Of a stretch of DNA of 64,000 nucleotides, positions 46,540 through 58,661 are shown piece by piece (within the stretch, counting starts at the first letter, position 1; each line of letters opens with the position of its first letter). Source of the stretch: Acanthococcus lagerstroemiae (taxonomy: Eukaryota; Arthropoda; Insecta; Hemiptera; Eriococcidae); NCBI GenBank assembly GCA_031841125.1, contig CM063110.1, positions 37,463,214 to 37,527,213 of the forward strand. Reading direction: 5' to 3'. The notes below the pieces were generated by a model. That model saw only the letters and a program-made list of their open reading frames with translations. It was not told the origin of the DNA and ran no database searches. The position numbers and the translations under genes are program-made.

Positions 46540-47525
46540 TACGCATATTCTTTAATTGACAATGTTTGATTTCTTTTTGAATGAAAAGATTTTCTCTCCT
46601 CCAAAGGTAAGGAGAAGGCTTGAACGTATCACCAGCTTTGGAATCTTTAATGGCAAAGTATGGGCCAAAATATCAAAATAAGCGTTCCCTTGGCAGTTGA
46701 TTTCGAGTATCGCGTTAGATTTTCGATTTAATTCCGATTGGGCTCCCAATCCGATCTCCTCCCCCCCCCCCCGTGACTAATTTAACTTTTCCAAAGAATA
46801 CAATTGATCAAGGTATCAAAATAAGGTTGTATTGGGTTGCTGAGTTGAAAAATTTAATCAAATTTTTGATCCGATGCCAATTTGGGTGCCAGAATTTTAA
46901 TTGACGAACTCAAAGGGGTGAAATCTGAATGTTGGGAATTGCAGTTGGATCGCAAGTTTGATAGAATTTCTAAACTCGACTACCCAAAAAACACGTATTT
47001 CAATAACGTGTTTTATTTTTCCAGAAAAGTCAACTGTCGTTTCCTTTGAGGAAAATTTGAATTTCGAGGTCAAAATCGGGGTAAGATTGAAAATGTAATG
47101 CGATATTCGAAATTGTCAGCCAAAGGAACCCCTGACTTGGTGGAACGCAAGAAGAGTCTAAAAAAGTCTCTGTAGTATCCGAAATAATAATCTTGAACAA
47201 GAATAAAAAAGTTTTAAAGATAGCTTTGAAGAATTCTAGAAGTCTGAAATAATTTTTAGAAACTATGAGGATATATATCCCCCCCCCCCTCGAGCCAAGG
47301 AAAAATACAATGTACCCATTTTATTGCTAATCTGAACGAGTTTTAGAGTCTGGGCGAGTCTTAAATTCTGGGAGAGTCCGAAAAAGTCTTTGCAGAGTCA
47401 GGAATAATAATCAGAAACAAATCCGCAAAAGTTTCTTCTGGGAGACTTGCCGATTAAAATAAAATCTGAAAGAATTTAAAAGAAATACGGAGGTAAATCC
47501 CCCCCCTCCACTGAGCTGGGAACAT
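46540..47525. repeat. Degenerate ~130-nt units and a C-tract repeat
   Basis: 46540-47110 repeats, loosely, AATTTGATTCGATTTTTGATCC, CCCGATTTGGGTCCC and CAAAATAAGGTTTC-like blocks. 47155-47300 and 47395-47525 are two copies of another unit with GTCTCTGTAGTATCCGAAAT / GTCTTTGCAGAGTCAGGAAT; in both, a C-run falls at the same place. No gene. Confidence 0.5.
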
Positions 47526-47529
47526 TTAA

Positions 47530-50080
47530 AAATTACCTTAATTCCTACTGCTCAAATCGTCGAGAAAAATTCACTTGTTCTGCTTGAAACTACAATCTTA
47601 CCAGTTTTTTTGTACTTGTAAAACTGTAAAATTGTAAGCTATCCACGTCCCTTAAAATTTTTTTTGTTTACGCTACTGCCTAGTGTCACTTAATTCTTGA
47701 GCTTTTGAAGTCGAAGTACCTATTAATAGTGTTAAACTGGTTACTATTCCAATTGATGGATAGGTAATATTTTCAAACTTTGAACTCGATTTGATAAAGT
47801 TAATGAATCCTTCATTTTCTGAAAACATACTTTGACTTTCGACTCCCAATCATCTACAAATGACACAAAAATGGAATTACTGGGAAATCTATTTCTCCGC
47901 ATCCAAACTTTCATATTACATAGAGAACGCAAAAATTGTTTTTCTCAAAAATATCCTGCTTTTATGCAGAGTCAATAAAATTTCACCGACTGTTATTACT
48001 TTTCAGAAGAAAACTGAGAATGTTTTTTAAAAAATGATAAAGATTGTTTAAATGTTTTGAGGTTGGGGAGATAGAAACTAGACCTGGTAAGGGGGTAAAG
48101 AAAGGAAAAAATGAAAGAAGAAACCTCTGGGGGGAGGGGTTGTTCTCGTTGATAGACATGAATTTAGTTAGAAATTCCAAAAACACTTGCCTAACAAAAT
48201 TCCATCATCTTTCTTCTTTTTTTTACTTACACACCCATCAAATATTTCAAATGAGCAAAACTGACAATGATATTTAACTTTTCCCTTCCTGACCGTAACC
48301 AGAGGTATAAGTATGTACATCTGGAACTCAAGCCGTTGGAATGCAGAAACGTATCAAATTTGCTACTTTTGGTTGTAGATGTGTGTTATACAAAAATTTT
48401 CAGTCAGGTTTATTAATTTCCGGTCTGCTTAAGTGGCCTACACGTGCCGAAACAATTAATTCAGTGATTCAGTAAAGGTGCTATTCAGTACCCTCATGCT
48501 CATAATTACATATTAATAGAAAAAGTGTATTTAGATTAAAAAGAAGGACCGAAATACAATTCTTTGATTTCGTCAAAATTAAACCGTCAAATTATCAAGG
48601 GATTGCCATTTTTTTTAGTTCAGTCGTATTTGGTGTACCTGTCACCAACTCGTTAATTGAATACATAACAAAGAGGCATTCTTGTTTTCACGACGTCTAA
48701 TACAATTACAAATTATTTAACGTAATAAGCATACAAACGCGAACATTTTCCTTTATGTAGAAATTTCCTCTTAGATAATCTGCAAACACTTGTGAAGGAG
48801 AAAAATAAATAAAAAGTGGTCTATTTCAAATTAACTGTTACAATCGCTGCGAGTTAATCAGCCACAGTTATGTCAGCTATTAAGCAAGTTATACATCATA
48901 TGTATGGTCCGTGAAAAAGGGGTAGAGAATATTTCTATAGGCTGAGCTATAAAGAATTGTAATCGGAAGGGAACAAACAGGGATGTGGCCATTAGTTCCT
49001 GCAAAAGATGAAGATGTGCCTAGAACCCAAAGTCGGATTCTGAATCTCTCGTTCCCTAGGTTCGGATTCTTGATTCTGAATGCAATTTTGTACGATCGAA
49101 AATCCATTAGTATTCTTTGAATAACTAAATATTGTATCATAAGCGCAAATAGGGGAGGAGCTTGGGGTTTAGCTCCCTAAATTCCTTAACAGATCCCCAA
49201 AAAACTGAGAAATTACGCGAGCTACCCTTTGTGGACCCATAAGGGTGAGAGGTGTGCCCAAAGCACCTTTCAAAATGAGTTAAATGAATTATTACATATG
49301 GTATTGTAGTCATTATTTTCGACCTCTGACACTTTTTCGAAATCCTGTGAATGGAGTACAACCTCGAAGAAAATGACCAATATTTAATCTCAACCCCCTT
49401 TGGTCACACTCCGGGAGGTCGGGAGTAGAAAATACACTCAAAATCGAATTTTACAGCCTCGAAATCTCATAAATCATCCCCGCCTTAAATTCTTTTTCTC
49501 ACCTCTCCCTTTTTTCTTTTTTAGAACTACCCTCCGGTTCATTGATCCAGATTACGGAGCCAACGAGTCAAACTACTTCATACTAAATAAACATCATATA
49601 GCCTATTGACATCTATGAGAATCAATTTTTATATAATTAAGCTCAAGAAAACTTTTTTTATTGCAAGTGTCTAAACTTCATGCATTCCTTATAAGGAAAG
49701 AAGGGAGCGTGTAGCACGTGTTTCCCACATCTGATCAAACTGAAATTTTGCAAGAATTTTTTTAATTCTATTAAAACTGATTAAGGGAGAAGGGCTCGAA
49801 TTTTTTTTTCTAATCACATCAAGATTAAATAAGGTTCGACCTTTAACATAATATGTACCTGTTGGGTGTATCACAGATTGTCCCCCTATTTTTTTTCAGT
49901 CACGATGTTGAATTGCCACGAAATAAAAGATGTTCTTCAAGTGACAATCTGGTTTCTTTCTAAGTGAAGAAATTTTCTCCCCCTCAAGAGAGGGCTTGTG
50001 TACCACCGATTTCGCAATCTTAAATTAACAGGTATCGAATTAAGTATCGAAATAGGGGTTCCTTTAGCTGCAATACCAGG
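47530..50080. other. ABCG intron, no gene recognised
   Basis: No coding region. A MITE-like left end AAGCGCAAATAGGGG occurs at 49141 without a partner I can place. Decayed ~130-nt units appear again around 49870-50080. Confidence 0.45.
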
Positions 50081-50269
50081 TCGACTAGTGGCAGAGCTCG
50101 AGCAAGTCCCACGTACCGCGTGCGTCTGTGGTGCACCCGACTTCCAGGTTAATGCTGGGTGAGCGTTGCCTCAATCAGTAGGGTGTCCCATAGTGGTCCT
50201 GGCAGGACAGCGCGAATCTGAAGCGGAGAGGCGAAAGGGGGGCTCGGGCCAGCCTCAGTGCGTCCCTCT

Positions 50270-50569
50270 CAGGGGCGTAGGCAGAAATAAATTTCGGGGG
50301 TGTTTAAAAATTTTTAAAGGTAATACGAACAATAATTCTAATTGTGTATCATAAGAGAAATAGTAAATTCAGAGTTCATTATATGTAGGTCCTCGCGTCA
50401 GTTGGATAATACGCATTTTAACTCGTACATGTATGTGTCGTCTTAGTCTTCATCTTTACAGCATCATAGCCTTAATTTCAAGTCAATTACTACGGCCTTT
50501 TATTTATAGAATTTCTTTTAAATTTCGGGATGTTTGAACACCCAAAACACCCCCCTAAATACGCACTTG
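50270..50569. mobile_element. 300-bp hAT-type MITE
   Basis: Flanks GTCCCTCT (50262-50269) and GTCCCTTT (50570-50577) match at 7 of 8. Ends are CAGGGGCGTAGGCAGA and, inverted, CAAGTGCGTATTTAGG, each followed by a GGGGGTGTTT block. Confidence 0.8.
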
Positions 50570-50570
50570 G

Positions 50571-50684
50571 TCCCTTTGGTTACTAATGCGATCTCGAAAG
50601 GGCAGTTTGCGAGGCCAGGGGTGCGGTGTCTGGGAAGCCACTTTGGCATGCGTGCATCATCATGCGTTCTACCAAGTCAGGGGT
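50571..50684. repeat. GC-rich dispersed repeat, copy 2
   Basis: Counterpart of 22566-22680, sharing CTCGAAAGGGCA, GGGGTGCGGTGTCTGGGAAG and GGCATGCGTGCATCATCATG. It directly abuts the MITE ending at 50569. Confidence 0.55.
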
Positions 50685-50879
50685 TCTTTTGGCTGATAAT
50701 TTCGAATATCGCACTACATTTTCGATCTTACCTCGATTTTGACCTCGAAATTCAAATGTTCCTCAATGGAGACAGTTTGACTCTTCCGGGAAAATAGAAC
50801 ACGTTATCGAAATACGCGTCTGTTGGGTAGTGGAGTTTAGAAATGTTATACTTCGAATAAAACGATATCAACACTCGCC

Positions 50880-51062
50880 TCTTTCATTCCTCACCCCTAA
50901 TTCAAGATCCCAAACTATATTACCCTTTGTTCCTTCACCAACTCTAGCATTCCAATCACCCATAATAATGATATTCTCTTCGCTTAACATGCTTCATAAG
51001 TTTTTCTAATTCTTCGTATACCTCCTCAATCTCTTCGTCCTCGTAGATGATATGCCCTACTA
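50880..51062 (-). mobile_element. LINE endonuclease fragment
   Basis: The minus-strand translation gives [19 protein letters not shown], then after a frameshift [20 protein letters not shown] and LGVRNERGE. The MGDWNARVG motif is the catalytic Asp/Asn segment of the AP-like endonuclease in RTE/CFDP2-like elements. Only about 180 bp remain. It ends about 90 bp upstream of the ABCG exon at 51154, on the opposite strand. Confidence 0.8.
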
Positions 51063-51153
51063 ATAAATAATGAGTCTTGACATTCGATGATCACTGATCT
51101 TGTAAATCTCAGTTCAAACGAAAATGTTTGTAACTTTCGTTTGTCTTTTTTAG

Positions 51154-51299
51154 GTGCACGAAATACTGACCTTGCTGGGATTAACAGAATGCTGCCTAAC
51201 GAGGACAGAAATGCTTTCCGGTGGCCAAAAGAAAAGACTGTCAATCGCTTTAGAACTGATTAATAACCCGCCGGTGATTTTTCTCGACGAACCGACAAG
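51154..51299 (+). CDS. ABCG half-transporter, internal exon (signature and Walker B)
   Basis: Continues the same ABCG gene after a 16.4-kb intron. The acceptor is a T-rich tract plus AG at 51152-51153 and the donor GT is at 51300-51301. It encodes 48 residues plus two bases. It opens with [10 protein letters not shown], the helix that contacts the coupling region. The ABC signature LSGGQKKR is at exon residues 21-28, and Walker B VIFLDEP with the catalytic Glu at 41-47. These are the residues that close the ATP sandwich in ABC dimers. The split last codon AG plus C from the next exon gives Ser of the invariant EPTSGLD, which confirms the splice. A degraded LINE endonuclease fragment ends about 90 bp upstream. 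No frameshift or stop is present, and base use looks like functional coding sequence. Confidence 0.93.
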
Positions 51300-52767
51300 G
51301 TAAATGCCTGCAACTGATTCCAGTCATAATCTCATAATTCAAACAACGCGCGCTTCCGATATCCGGGTTTCCAAATGTGATGTGCGAATGTAAAACCATC
51401 AAAATCGTACACCAATGTTGCACTTAATGTCAAGTGTAAACTATCGATGTCGGACATCTTGACTGATGATGGCAGATAACCGATAGTCGAAAGCCTACCC
51501 GTGTACATGCAAATCGCGAGATGAATAATTTTTACGAATGCAATATTGTATTCGAAAGGTTTTATAATACACGCCGACGTATCGTAACTAAATCATGATT
51601 GAGGTTGCCCGTATAAAAACAGGAATATACCAATGAGACTGTATTTTTAAGGCTGTTGAAGACGCTATAATAGCATAAGTACGCCTTGACCTCTTCGTGA
51701 TAATGGACTAAATAACCGAGCGGTAAATTTGAGCAATGTGTAACTAATTTCTCCGTTTAACAACTTCGAATAGATACATTCTTTCGAAAAAGTCCGAAGA
51801 TTCTAGTACATTGTAAATTACTGTTTTTGAAAGATGCTAATGAAGACCTTTATTAGAAGGGCATATTGCTGATAGAGGTAGAATTTTGCAGAAAGGTAAA
51901 ACGAAGGCTGCGTTCAATATTTGATGCTGATAGGTTGAGTATACCAGAATTATACAATGGGATCGATTTTTTGGTGTTGACCCTTAAAAATTGATAAGAA
52001 ACACTCATTCACGAGCGAAGCGAGCAAATTATCTTCAATTTTTAAAAAGCTCTTACGAAAAGTGTATATTTTGGACGAGAACTGGGGTGAGGGAGGGGAT
52101 TATCCCAAATAGGTAAAAAGCACTTAAATGAAGGAATTACCCTTAGACTAGTTTTTATGACTGAATTTTCAAATTTTTGTGAACACCCTGTTATTTGGTT
52201 TGGTTAAAAACGATCTCCATTAAAATATTTCCAATTTCTGCTACATTCTAAGAGTCGCCAGATGAAGTTAGATAAGGAATAATTTTAGAAATAATTACTG
52301 TTATTCTATCTCGTCACATTTTGACGAAATCGCAAAGGTTTAGATAGAAAAATTAATTTTAATTCGCTGACCTTGGTCACATATAAATGAAGAATTTTAT
52401 TTTTTCCATTCTCCTCCCTCTGTTTTGGAACCATATTGAGACGTCGAGAATATCTGCAGACGTTTCGACCCAGAGTCGAGAACTCAGATAACATCATGTC
52501 TTAGAAATTTTTCCTCTACAGCATTCAGCTGTCACTGGTTGATGCGAACCAAAATCTTTGCGTAAATCAGACACAAAACTTGACTCACCACGATTAAGAT
52601 GTAAAAAAAAGTTAGGAATATTCAACTAGGGACTGTTTTCGTCGATGGCAACTAAATGGTAGGGTATATTCTCAAAAATTTAAACTCTGAAGAACTTTTG
52701 AGAGGAGAAGTTTTCTTCCTCAGATTTGATGGAAATATAAATTTCGAATCAAATCAAAATGCAATAC
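51300..52767. other. ABCG intron, no gene recognised
   Basis: Begins with the donor GTAAAT. No element ends or coding motifs are seen. Confidence 0.5.
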
Positions 52768-53254
52768 CGAGTGCCTCATGCACACTTGACCTAAGTGACA
52801 TTTTGACGAAAAATGAATTTAATACATATTCTTATAGATCTCGATGCCCTATATCGGGCTACACTGGCAAATGACGAATTATTTCTTTTTTTAGCCTACC
52901 ATATTTGTGTAGTCGTTGCTCTCAACCTGAGCCCTGGAATCCGCCCTTTCGAGCATTACTTCAGAGACGTCGAGGAGGCTATTAGGGCGGTCTCCCTCTT
53001 CCCTTCCGGCCGAAAAACCGGCCTAGGTCGAAATCTAGCGAGTTGCTACGTGGGGTCGAACCCGAGACCTTCGGATTCCGAGACCAACGCGCTATCCACT
53101 CGGTAAACCAAACCCCTGCCTTTTTAGCCTGCTAGATGGCGTAACCCATTTTAGCCAGGTATATAACACAACGTTATTTATAATTTTCCAATCGCTCTCC
53201 TGAAAAAAAAAAAAAAGTTTTTGTCACTTAGGTCAAGTGTGCATGGGACACTCG
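52768..53254. mobile_element. MITE with long inverted ends, family 2, copy 1
   Basis: The left end CGAGTGCCTCATGCACACTT continuing GACCTAAGTGACA pairs with the right end (53222-53254) at about 30 of 33 bases. The interior holds a minus-strand SINE (52908-53117). A related element at 61480-61744 has GCACAAAATGCCTAAGTGA ends. Confidence 0.75.
52908..53117 (-). mobile_element. tRNA-derived SINE, copy C (nested in MITE)
   Basis: On the minus strand: box A TTACCGAGTGG, box B GGGTTCGACCC, then CTCGCTAGATTTCGACCTAG and the tail CTCGAAAGGGCGGATTCCAG. It lies inside the MITE at 52768-53254. Confidence 0.85.
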
Positions 53255-54435
53255 ATTACAATGTTTCTCTTCCGGATTCTATCAAACTTGATAAGTCAAT
53301 TTGATTGAAATACAAATCTTATTAGAATCAATGAAATTACGAATTTTTCATAGGTTTCATAGGAATGCAGACTCAGAACCGTAAATTTGTTATCAGGCTA
53401 CACAGATTCGGTAAAAATACTAAGTTGAAATATGAGATTTCCGTTATAGTTGTTAAGGTGGTGCATTTTAATCAGATGCGACAGAAATACAAATTTCCAT
53501 CAGCTTTAATTAAATACAGGTGGCATAAAAATCCCCTCCCTGCCTCTTTTTAATCGTAAGGTTAAGGTTGCAAAATTTCTTCCCTAAAAGAAAAGTTGGA
53601 ACGTTCCTACTTTGGAAATTCAAACAGGAACATATCGAACAAATTATTGGAAAAATGTATTTTGGGTCCTTAATTATCTTAACAGATTCCTGATCTATCC
53701 TCTATTTTATAACTGAAAATACAAATTTTATTCTTGAAGCGAGCAAAACTGACTCAATAAAAATTAGTTAAAGAATCGAAATAAGGTTCTCTCTGGTCTC
53801 TGGCTTCGAGTATTTCTTCGTGGTTTTTTTTTTATCCAACCCTGATGTTGGCTCGTTTGCTCACACCAAGAAAACAATTTGGATTTTGAGACCTCAGTTA
53901 GGCCGAATCAAAAATCTAACGAAATGCTCGAAACTAGCGATCCATAAAATTTCAATTTCGGTACTTCGATCAATTTTCTAAATAAAATTAGCTTTGTCAC
54001 CCTCCTATGACATTCCCTTAATTCTAAAACGTTGGAAGTGCTACTGTGTAAAAAATCGACTTTTTGCCCAAGTTGAGATGATAGCACTCAGGAATATTGC
54101 GAAAACAGAGTGCCTCAGTTTGAAAATTCGACACTTGGCTAACTCTAGTAGTCCGACGGCAAAATGGGAAAGTGAGGAATTTTTTTTTTTTTTCAAGGTT
54201 GTAATAATTAGAAATCGATTCACGGGGTCTGAAAGATTGCACTCCAGTGCGATTTGGAGACCAATCGAATTTTTCTCGAAAATGAGATTTTGGTATTATT
54301 TGAAAAATAATTTCATGCTGCATCAAACAAAACACTGTAGTATTAATACTTTTTTTTTTTTTTTTTTAAATTAATATCTGGTTGATCAATTCCAGTTTTG
54401 TCAGTAATACCATTGTGTGTAAATACGATTAAAGG
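53255..54435. other. ABCG intron, no gene recognised
   Basis: Decayed ~130-nt units (CGAAATAAGGTTCTCTCTGG, GATGTTGGCTCG, CCATAAAATTTCAATTTC) around 53690-54260. T runs at about 54179-54194 and 54351-54367. Confidence 0.45.
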
Positions 54436-55438
54436 CACAAAAAATTGACCAGCATGCTCGAGCACGTTATAAACTGAACGCAGTGGGGCCAACGGACGAG
54501 CAGCCTTTTGTGTTATCTATTTCGTTGCATGTTTGCCAACATTCTCCCCCTTTTTTTGTTTGAAACTAAGTTTCAAATGAAAATAATAAGTGAGACAGGT
54601 AAATGAACGAAAATCAATCGGAAATCTTCGTCACATAAAATTAATGGGAGTGAACACAGAGTATAATCAATTCATAATCACCTCTGGAAAGTACATGTGA
54701 CGTAAAATAAATTTCGCTCATAGGCATTTATGAGGATTCCTGTCTAAAAATGTAAACAATTTTCCTCTGGTCACACAAGTTTTACTAAATGATTTTTATG
54801 TTGATGACTGTTTTACAGGATCTGATTCCTTAGAAACAGTCATCAAGACTAGAGATGATCTGATAAAGGTTCTAAAACATGCAGGTTTTGAACTTAGAAA
54901 ATGGTGCTCAAATGACAAACAACTTTTATCTGGTATCGACCCGGAAAATATTGAGTCAGAATTTCCGTTGAGTTTTGACAATGAGCTGAGCCCACAGTTA
55001 AGACTCTAGGGATACTGTGGAAACCTAACGATGACATTTTTAAGATCTGGTTTCATAGTGAAACAAATTTTCCGCCCAAGATAAAAAGGCAAATTCTATC
55101 TTTAATCGCATCCATATTTGACCCTTTAGGCTTTGTAGGCCCAGTTATTGTTACTGCTAAATGTTTTATGCAGCAAATTTGGTGTCTAAATATCACTGAT
55201 GATCAAGGCAAAAACAAGCAACGACGATGTTCCACAAGAATTATATTTACGTTTTCGGAAATTAGTTTCAAATCTTGATCATTTAAACAATATAACGGTA
55301 CAATGTTGGCAAACATGCAACGAAATAGATAACACAAAAAATTGACCAAGATGCTCAAGCACGTTATAAACTGAACGCAGTGGGGCCAACGGACGAGCAG
55401 CCTTTGGTGTTATCTATTTCGTTGCATGTTTGCCAACA
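54436..55438 (+). mobile_element. BEL/Pao LTR retrotransposon remnant
   Basis: Deletion derivative of a BEL/Pao element. Two direct LTR-like repeats, 54436-54541 (5' truncated) and 55304-55438 (TG...CA, 135 bp), differ at about four positions over the shared 106 bp. Between them, 54770-55290 encodes reverse transcriptase: LLNDFYVDDCFTGSDSLE with the catalytic YVDD box, AGFELRKWCSNDKQLL, then after a stop and frameshift KTLG-type and RQILSLIASIFDPLGFVGPV sequence, all in the order and spacing of Pao RT. Gag, protease, RNase H and integrase are missing. The right LTR follows abruptly, so the 3' half was lost by deletion. It lies in an ABCG intron and is inactive. Confidence 0.87.
55304..55438 (+). 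repeat. LTR of BEL/Pao remnant with long inverted termini
   Basis: Begins TGTTGGCAAACATGCAACG and ends with its near-exact inverse; about 35 bp at each end pair, so the repeat folds into a hairpin with a ~65-nt loop. Ordinary LTRs have only 2-6 bp inverted ends. Confidence 0.8.
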
Positions 55439-56380
55439 ATGTGAAACTTTCTTCTTTTTTTTTTCTGTAGCAAAACTAGTTATTTTGGATTTGCCTCCAA
55501 ATCGCATTGACTCGACGATATGAACGCAAAGAAATAAGCTTACCTGCTTACCTCATGTGAGGGTAACCCTACGTGAGTTTTTTTTTTTTTTTTTTCATTC
55601 ATTTTAGTCGATATTCTTGCTATCTAGTCAACTTCCCTAAAAAATCTTACTAACGACAGCTCTGGGGGAACTGAGAGGCACTGACTGACGATAGAAATCC
55701 GCTCTCATCATCTTCCTGTCCACAGGAAATTACTTTCAAGTATCGTAACTATATCTGACCTGGGGAAAATAATTTTTGCTTTTTCACTCTCTCACTGCTT
55801 CATTCTTGGTACTTCTATAGCTTCATAATTAATTAGACAAAGCGAAAAATTTGTGTTTTGAGTCATAAAATGAAGATTGGATCCAAAAATTTAACGAGAT
55901 ATTTAAAATGAAAGCCTTACAAACCCCTATTTCGATAGTTCGATTGACGCAACGGAAGTTGATGGAAAGGCCCAGGAAAGAAAATTTTCATCCCAACAGA
56001 CACTAGATTTTCTACATTATATCAGGGGTCGATTGGACCCGACGGGTAAAAAAGAGGTTGATTCATACTAGGCCCTATAACAGTGACGTTCCTACTCAAG
56101 AAGCCATCCTACGATGGGCAGTTCAGAATGGGCACGAAGTTCATAGTTCGTACCCTCTTCGCCCCTCCCCAGAGTATTCACGCCTTCAAAATGGTAACTG
56201 AGTGTGTAAATAAGAAAGTCCTCGAAGTCTTGAACAGTTTGTGCCGTTGACTATTCTCTCGTTGATGATACATTCCAAAACTGTGCTCCAGCTCACTGGA
56301 TTTTCTCGACTGGACGACAATTTCCTGAGAATTAATGGCCATCACAATGTTATCTGATTTTTTTCATTCGGCGATTGGGG
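55439..56380. other. ABCG intron, no gene recognised
   Basis: AT-rich sequence with a T21 run near 55578-55598. No element boundary is recognised. Confidence 0.45.
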
Positions 56381-56384
56381 AGCA

Positions 56385-57455
56385 CTTCTTAAGACTAGCT
56401 AAGACTCTTCAATACGGTATCCTCAAGACTTGTTCAAAACACTTCAAGATACTACTAAACTAGTTTAAGTCTCGCTAAGACTGCTCGAAACTCGTTTACG
56501 ACCCGACTCTTGCAGACTTTGATCAAGTATCTTCCAGACTTCATCAAGACGTTTTAAAACTCCTTAACTTCGTTTAACGCTCTTTAACCTCGTATTAGGA
56601 CTCTTTTAACGACTATTTGAATTAAACTCAGATTCTTTAGTGTTCATTTAAAATGATCAAAGACTCTATCAGTGTTTGAAAACTCTATATGACTCATCCT
56701 TCTAGGACTTGCTGACTGTTCAAGATTTATTTGATACTTTTCACGCCTCTTCCAGACTTTACTAGGGCACTTCCACACATAATCAAGACTTTTTACAGCT
56801 CTCTCAGACTTAAGACTCTCTAACCAATGACGGCGACAGGGGGGGGGTACAAAAAGTACATTTGCACCGCTTGGCTCTTGCCGTCTTCAGGGTTCCTGGA
56901 AATTAGCTCGGGATATGCAGTGCTCATTTAAGACTCCCTGAAACTCTCCCAGATTAACTTATAAAACTTTACAAAGCTTTTTGTTTAGGATTCGCTGACT
57001 GTTCAAGACGCCTATAGAACTTTCCATTACTCTTCCGGGTGTTACCAAGACTCTTCAAAACTTGCTGAAACCTAATAATCTTGGCATACTTGTTAAAGAC
57101 ATTTTGAGACCCGTTTCAGATTCTTTGAAGTTCTTCCAAATGTGTTAAAGACTCGTTAAAAATGTTCTCATGATTCATCTACTCTGTCTTCTTATAGGCT
57201 TTTGAAGACCCTTCCAAACTTGATTAGGATTTTTTAAGGATTATTTTTATCAGTATTTTGCAAGACATTTAAAACGTTTGAAGACTTATTAAAGACACTC
57301 TATGAGAGCATGCAGACGTCTTTAAGGCTTGTTTAGTACGACTTTCAGTACTCTTCCATACTCTCCTTAAACATTTTTTGTAATTCTTCAATATACTGAC
57401 AGGCTTCTTTGACACTCTGTAAGACGTTTGAAACATTTTCAGTTACCAATAATTT
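56385..57455. repeat. Degenerate AAGACTC-rich array
   Basis: About 1.1 kb in which TTCAAGACTTGTT, AAGACTCTT, CCAGACTT and similar words recur every 10-25 bases. Same type as 7360-8950. A G9 tract with flanking GACGGC/GCCGTC inverted words is at about 56830-56885. Confidence 0.65.
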
Positions 57456-57459
57456 TTTT

Positions 57460-58422
57460 CTCTAGGATAGGTAAATGCCCCTATGCCCTCTCAGTAGGTA
57501 CATCCCGTCTAATATGGTTTTATCAGATGCCAATTTGTATCCATTCAATTTGAAAGAAGTGTTAATAAATTCCCATTAGACTCAAAAGTTATTACTTGTG
57601 AATAATTTTCGGACTTCAGTATGAGTTCTTCTTAAGTTACCTGGTATCATCTCGACTTCTGTTCACCTTCCTAGTACATAAGTATATGACTGTGAATATT
57701 ACAGCGCAGATCTGACTTGATTTAAATCCATACAACCTCCTTCGAATCTGTACCGGTCCTCCATAAAAATGTAAACAGCTGGACGGGTAAAATTTACGAT
57801 TCGTGTCATTATGACCTTATTACAACCATTCCGGGATATGTGTTTTGTCATTACAACCGTAAAAGTCAGCCGTTTATTAGCAAGAGTTTCGAAATAATTA
57901 AGTTGACGAGATGCAGATTCGCACACGACCGCGGTCTTCGGATACAGTTTCCCATGGACCCAGCTCCAAAAACCGCATTTAGTGAGGCAGTGTTATTCTC
58001 GATTATGTAATTTTATTCACTGACTCTTCGATACATCGGTTGAAGTACTCCGTTTCTCTTTCGTACATAGTATATGTCAGCAGTTTTCTTGTGGTTCAGG
58101 AAGTCAGTAAATTTAAAAACGGCTTAACCTTCGTGCTCGGTTACTGTACGATCATCAATTACAGCTAATTGAGAAAGTTCTCAATAACGGCCATTAGTCA
58201 GATGAATCAACGTTAATCTTAACTTGAAGTTTTGTCTTTCCATTAGTCACGTCATCCGAAGCACGAAAAAGAGTAAAAATATGTTCTATTTTGAAAGGTC
58301 TAACCAATTTGTTCTAGAGTTTATGAGGTGCGAAAATACGACCAGCGATTATCGGTTATCTGTCTTGCGATGTAAGATGACTTTTGAGAAGACTTAATCT
58401 AACTCATTCTTATTTGCTGCAG
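57460..58422. other. ABCG intron, 3' end, nothing recognised
   Basis: No repeat family or coding motif. It ends in the acceptor TTATTTGCTGCAG before the exon at 58423. Confidence 0.5.
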
Positions 58423-58661
58423 CGGATTAGATAACGTGTCCACTACATATACGCTGAAGCTGCTGCGAAAATTGGCGCACCAGGGGCGCACGATAGTCTG
58501 CACGATCCACCAGCCAAGTGCTTCTTTATTTCAGTTATTCGATAGCGTTTACGTACTGTCAAGAGGTCAGTGCGTTTATCAAGGGGCCACTACGCAAATT
58601 GTATCATTCCTATCGTCCGTTGGATTCAACTGTCCTACTCATTACAACCCGGCGGATTTCG
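58423..58661 (+). CDS. ABCG half-transporter, internal exon (D-loop and H-loop)
   Basis: Third visible exon of the ABCG gene, after a 7.1-kb intron. The acceptor is TGCAG ending at 58422 and the donor is GTAACT from 58662. It encodes 79 residues with one base completing a codon at each end. The D-loop SGLD is formed across the upstream splice. The H-loop (switch) His lies in CTIHQPSA at about residue 29, and the family-typical segment LFDSVYVLSRGQCVYQG follows. The exon closes with CPTHYNPADF, the conserved end of the ABCG nucleotide-binding domain. The trailing G plus TA from the exon at 63358 gives Val of NPADFVIE, as expected for ABCG1/4-like proteins. The open frame runs on past 58661 into intron, but that extension has no family similarity and I exclude it. 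Confidence 0.93.

Noticed and set aside
49141..49400. Complete MITE starting AAGCGCAAATAGGGG
   Set aside because: Only the left end resembles the element at 12150; no matching right end or target duplication could be placed.
56830..56885. MITE around the G9 tract
   Set aside because: GACGGC/GCCGTC words are too short, and no flanking duplication is visible.
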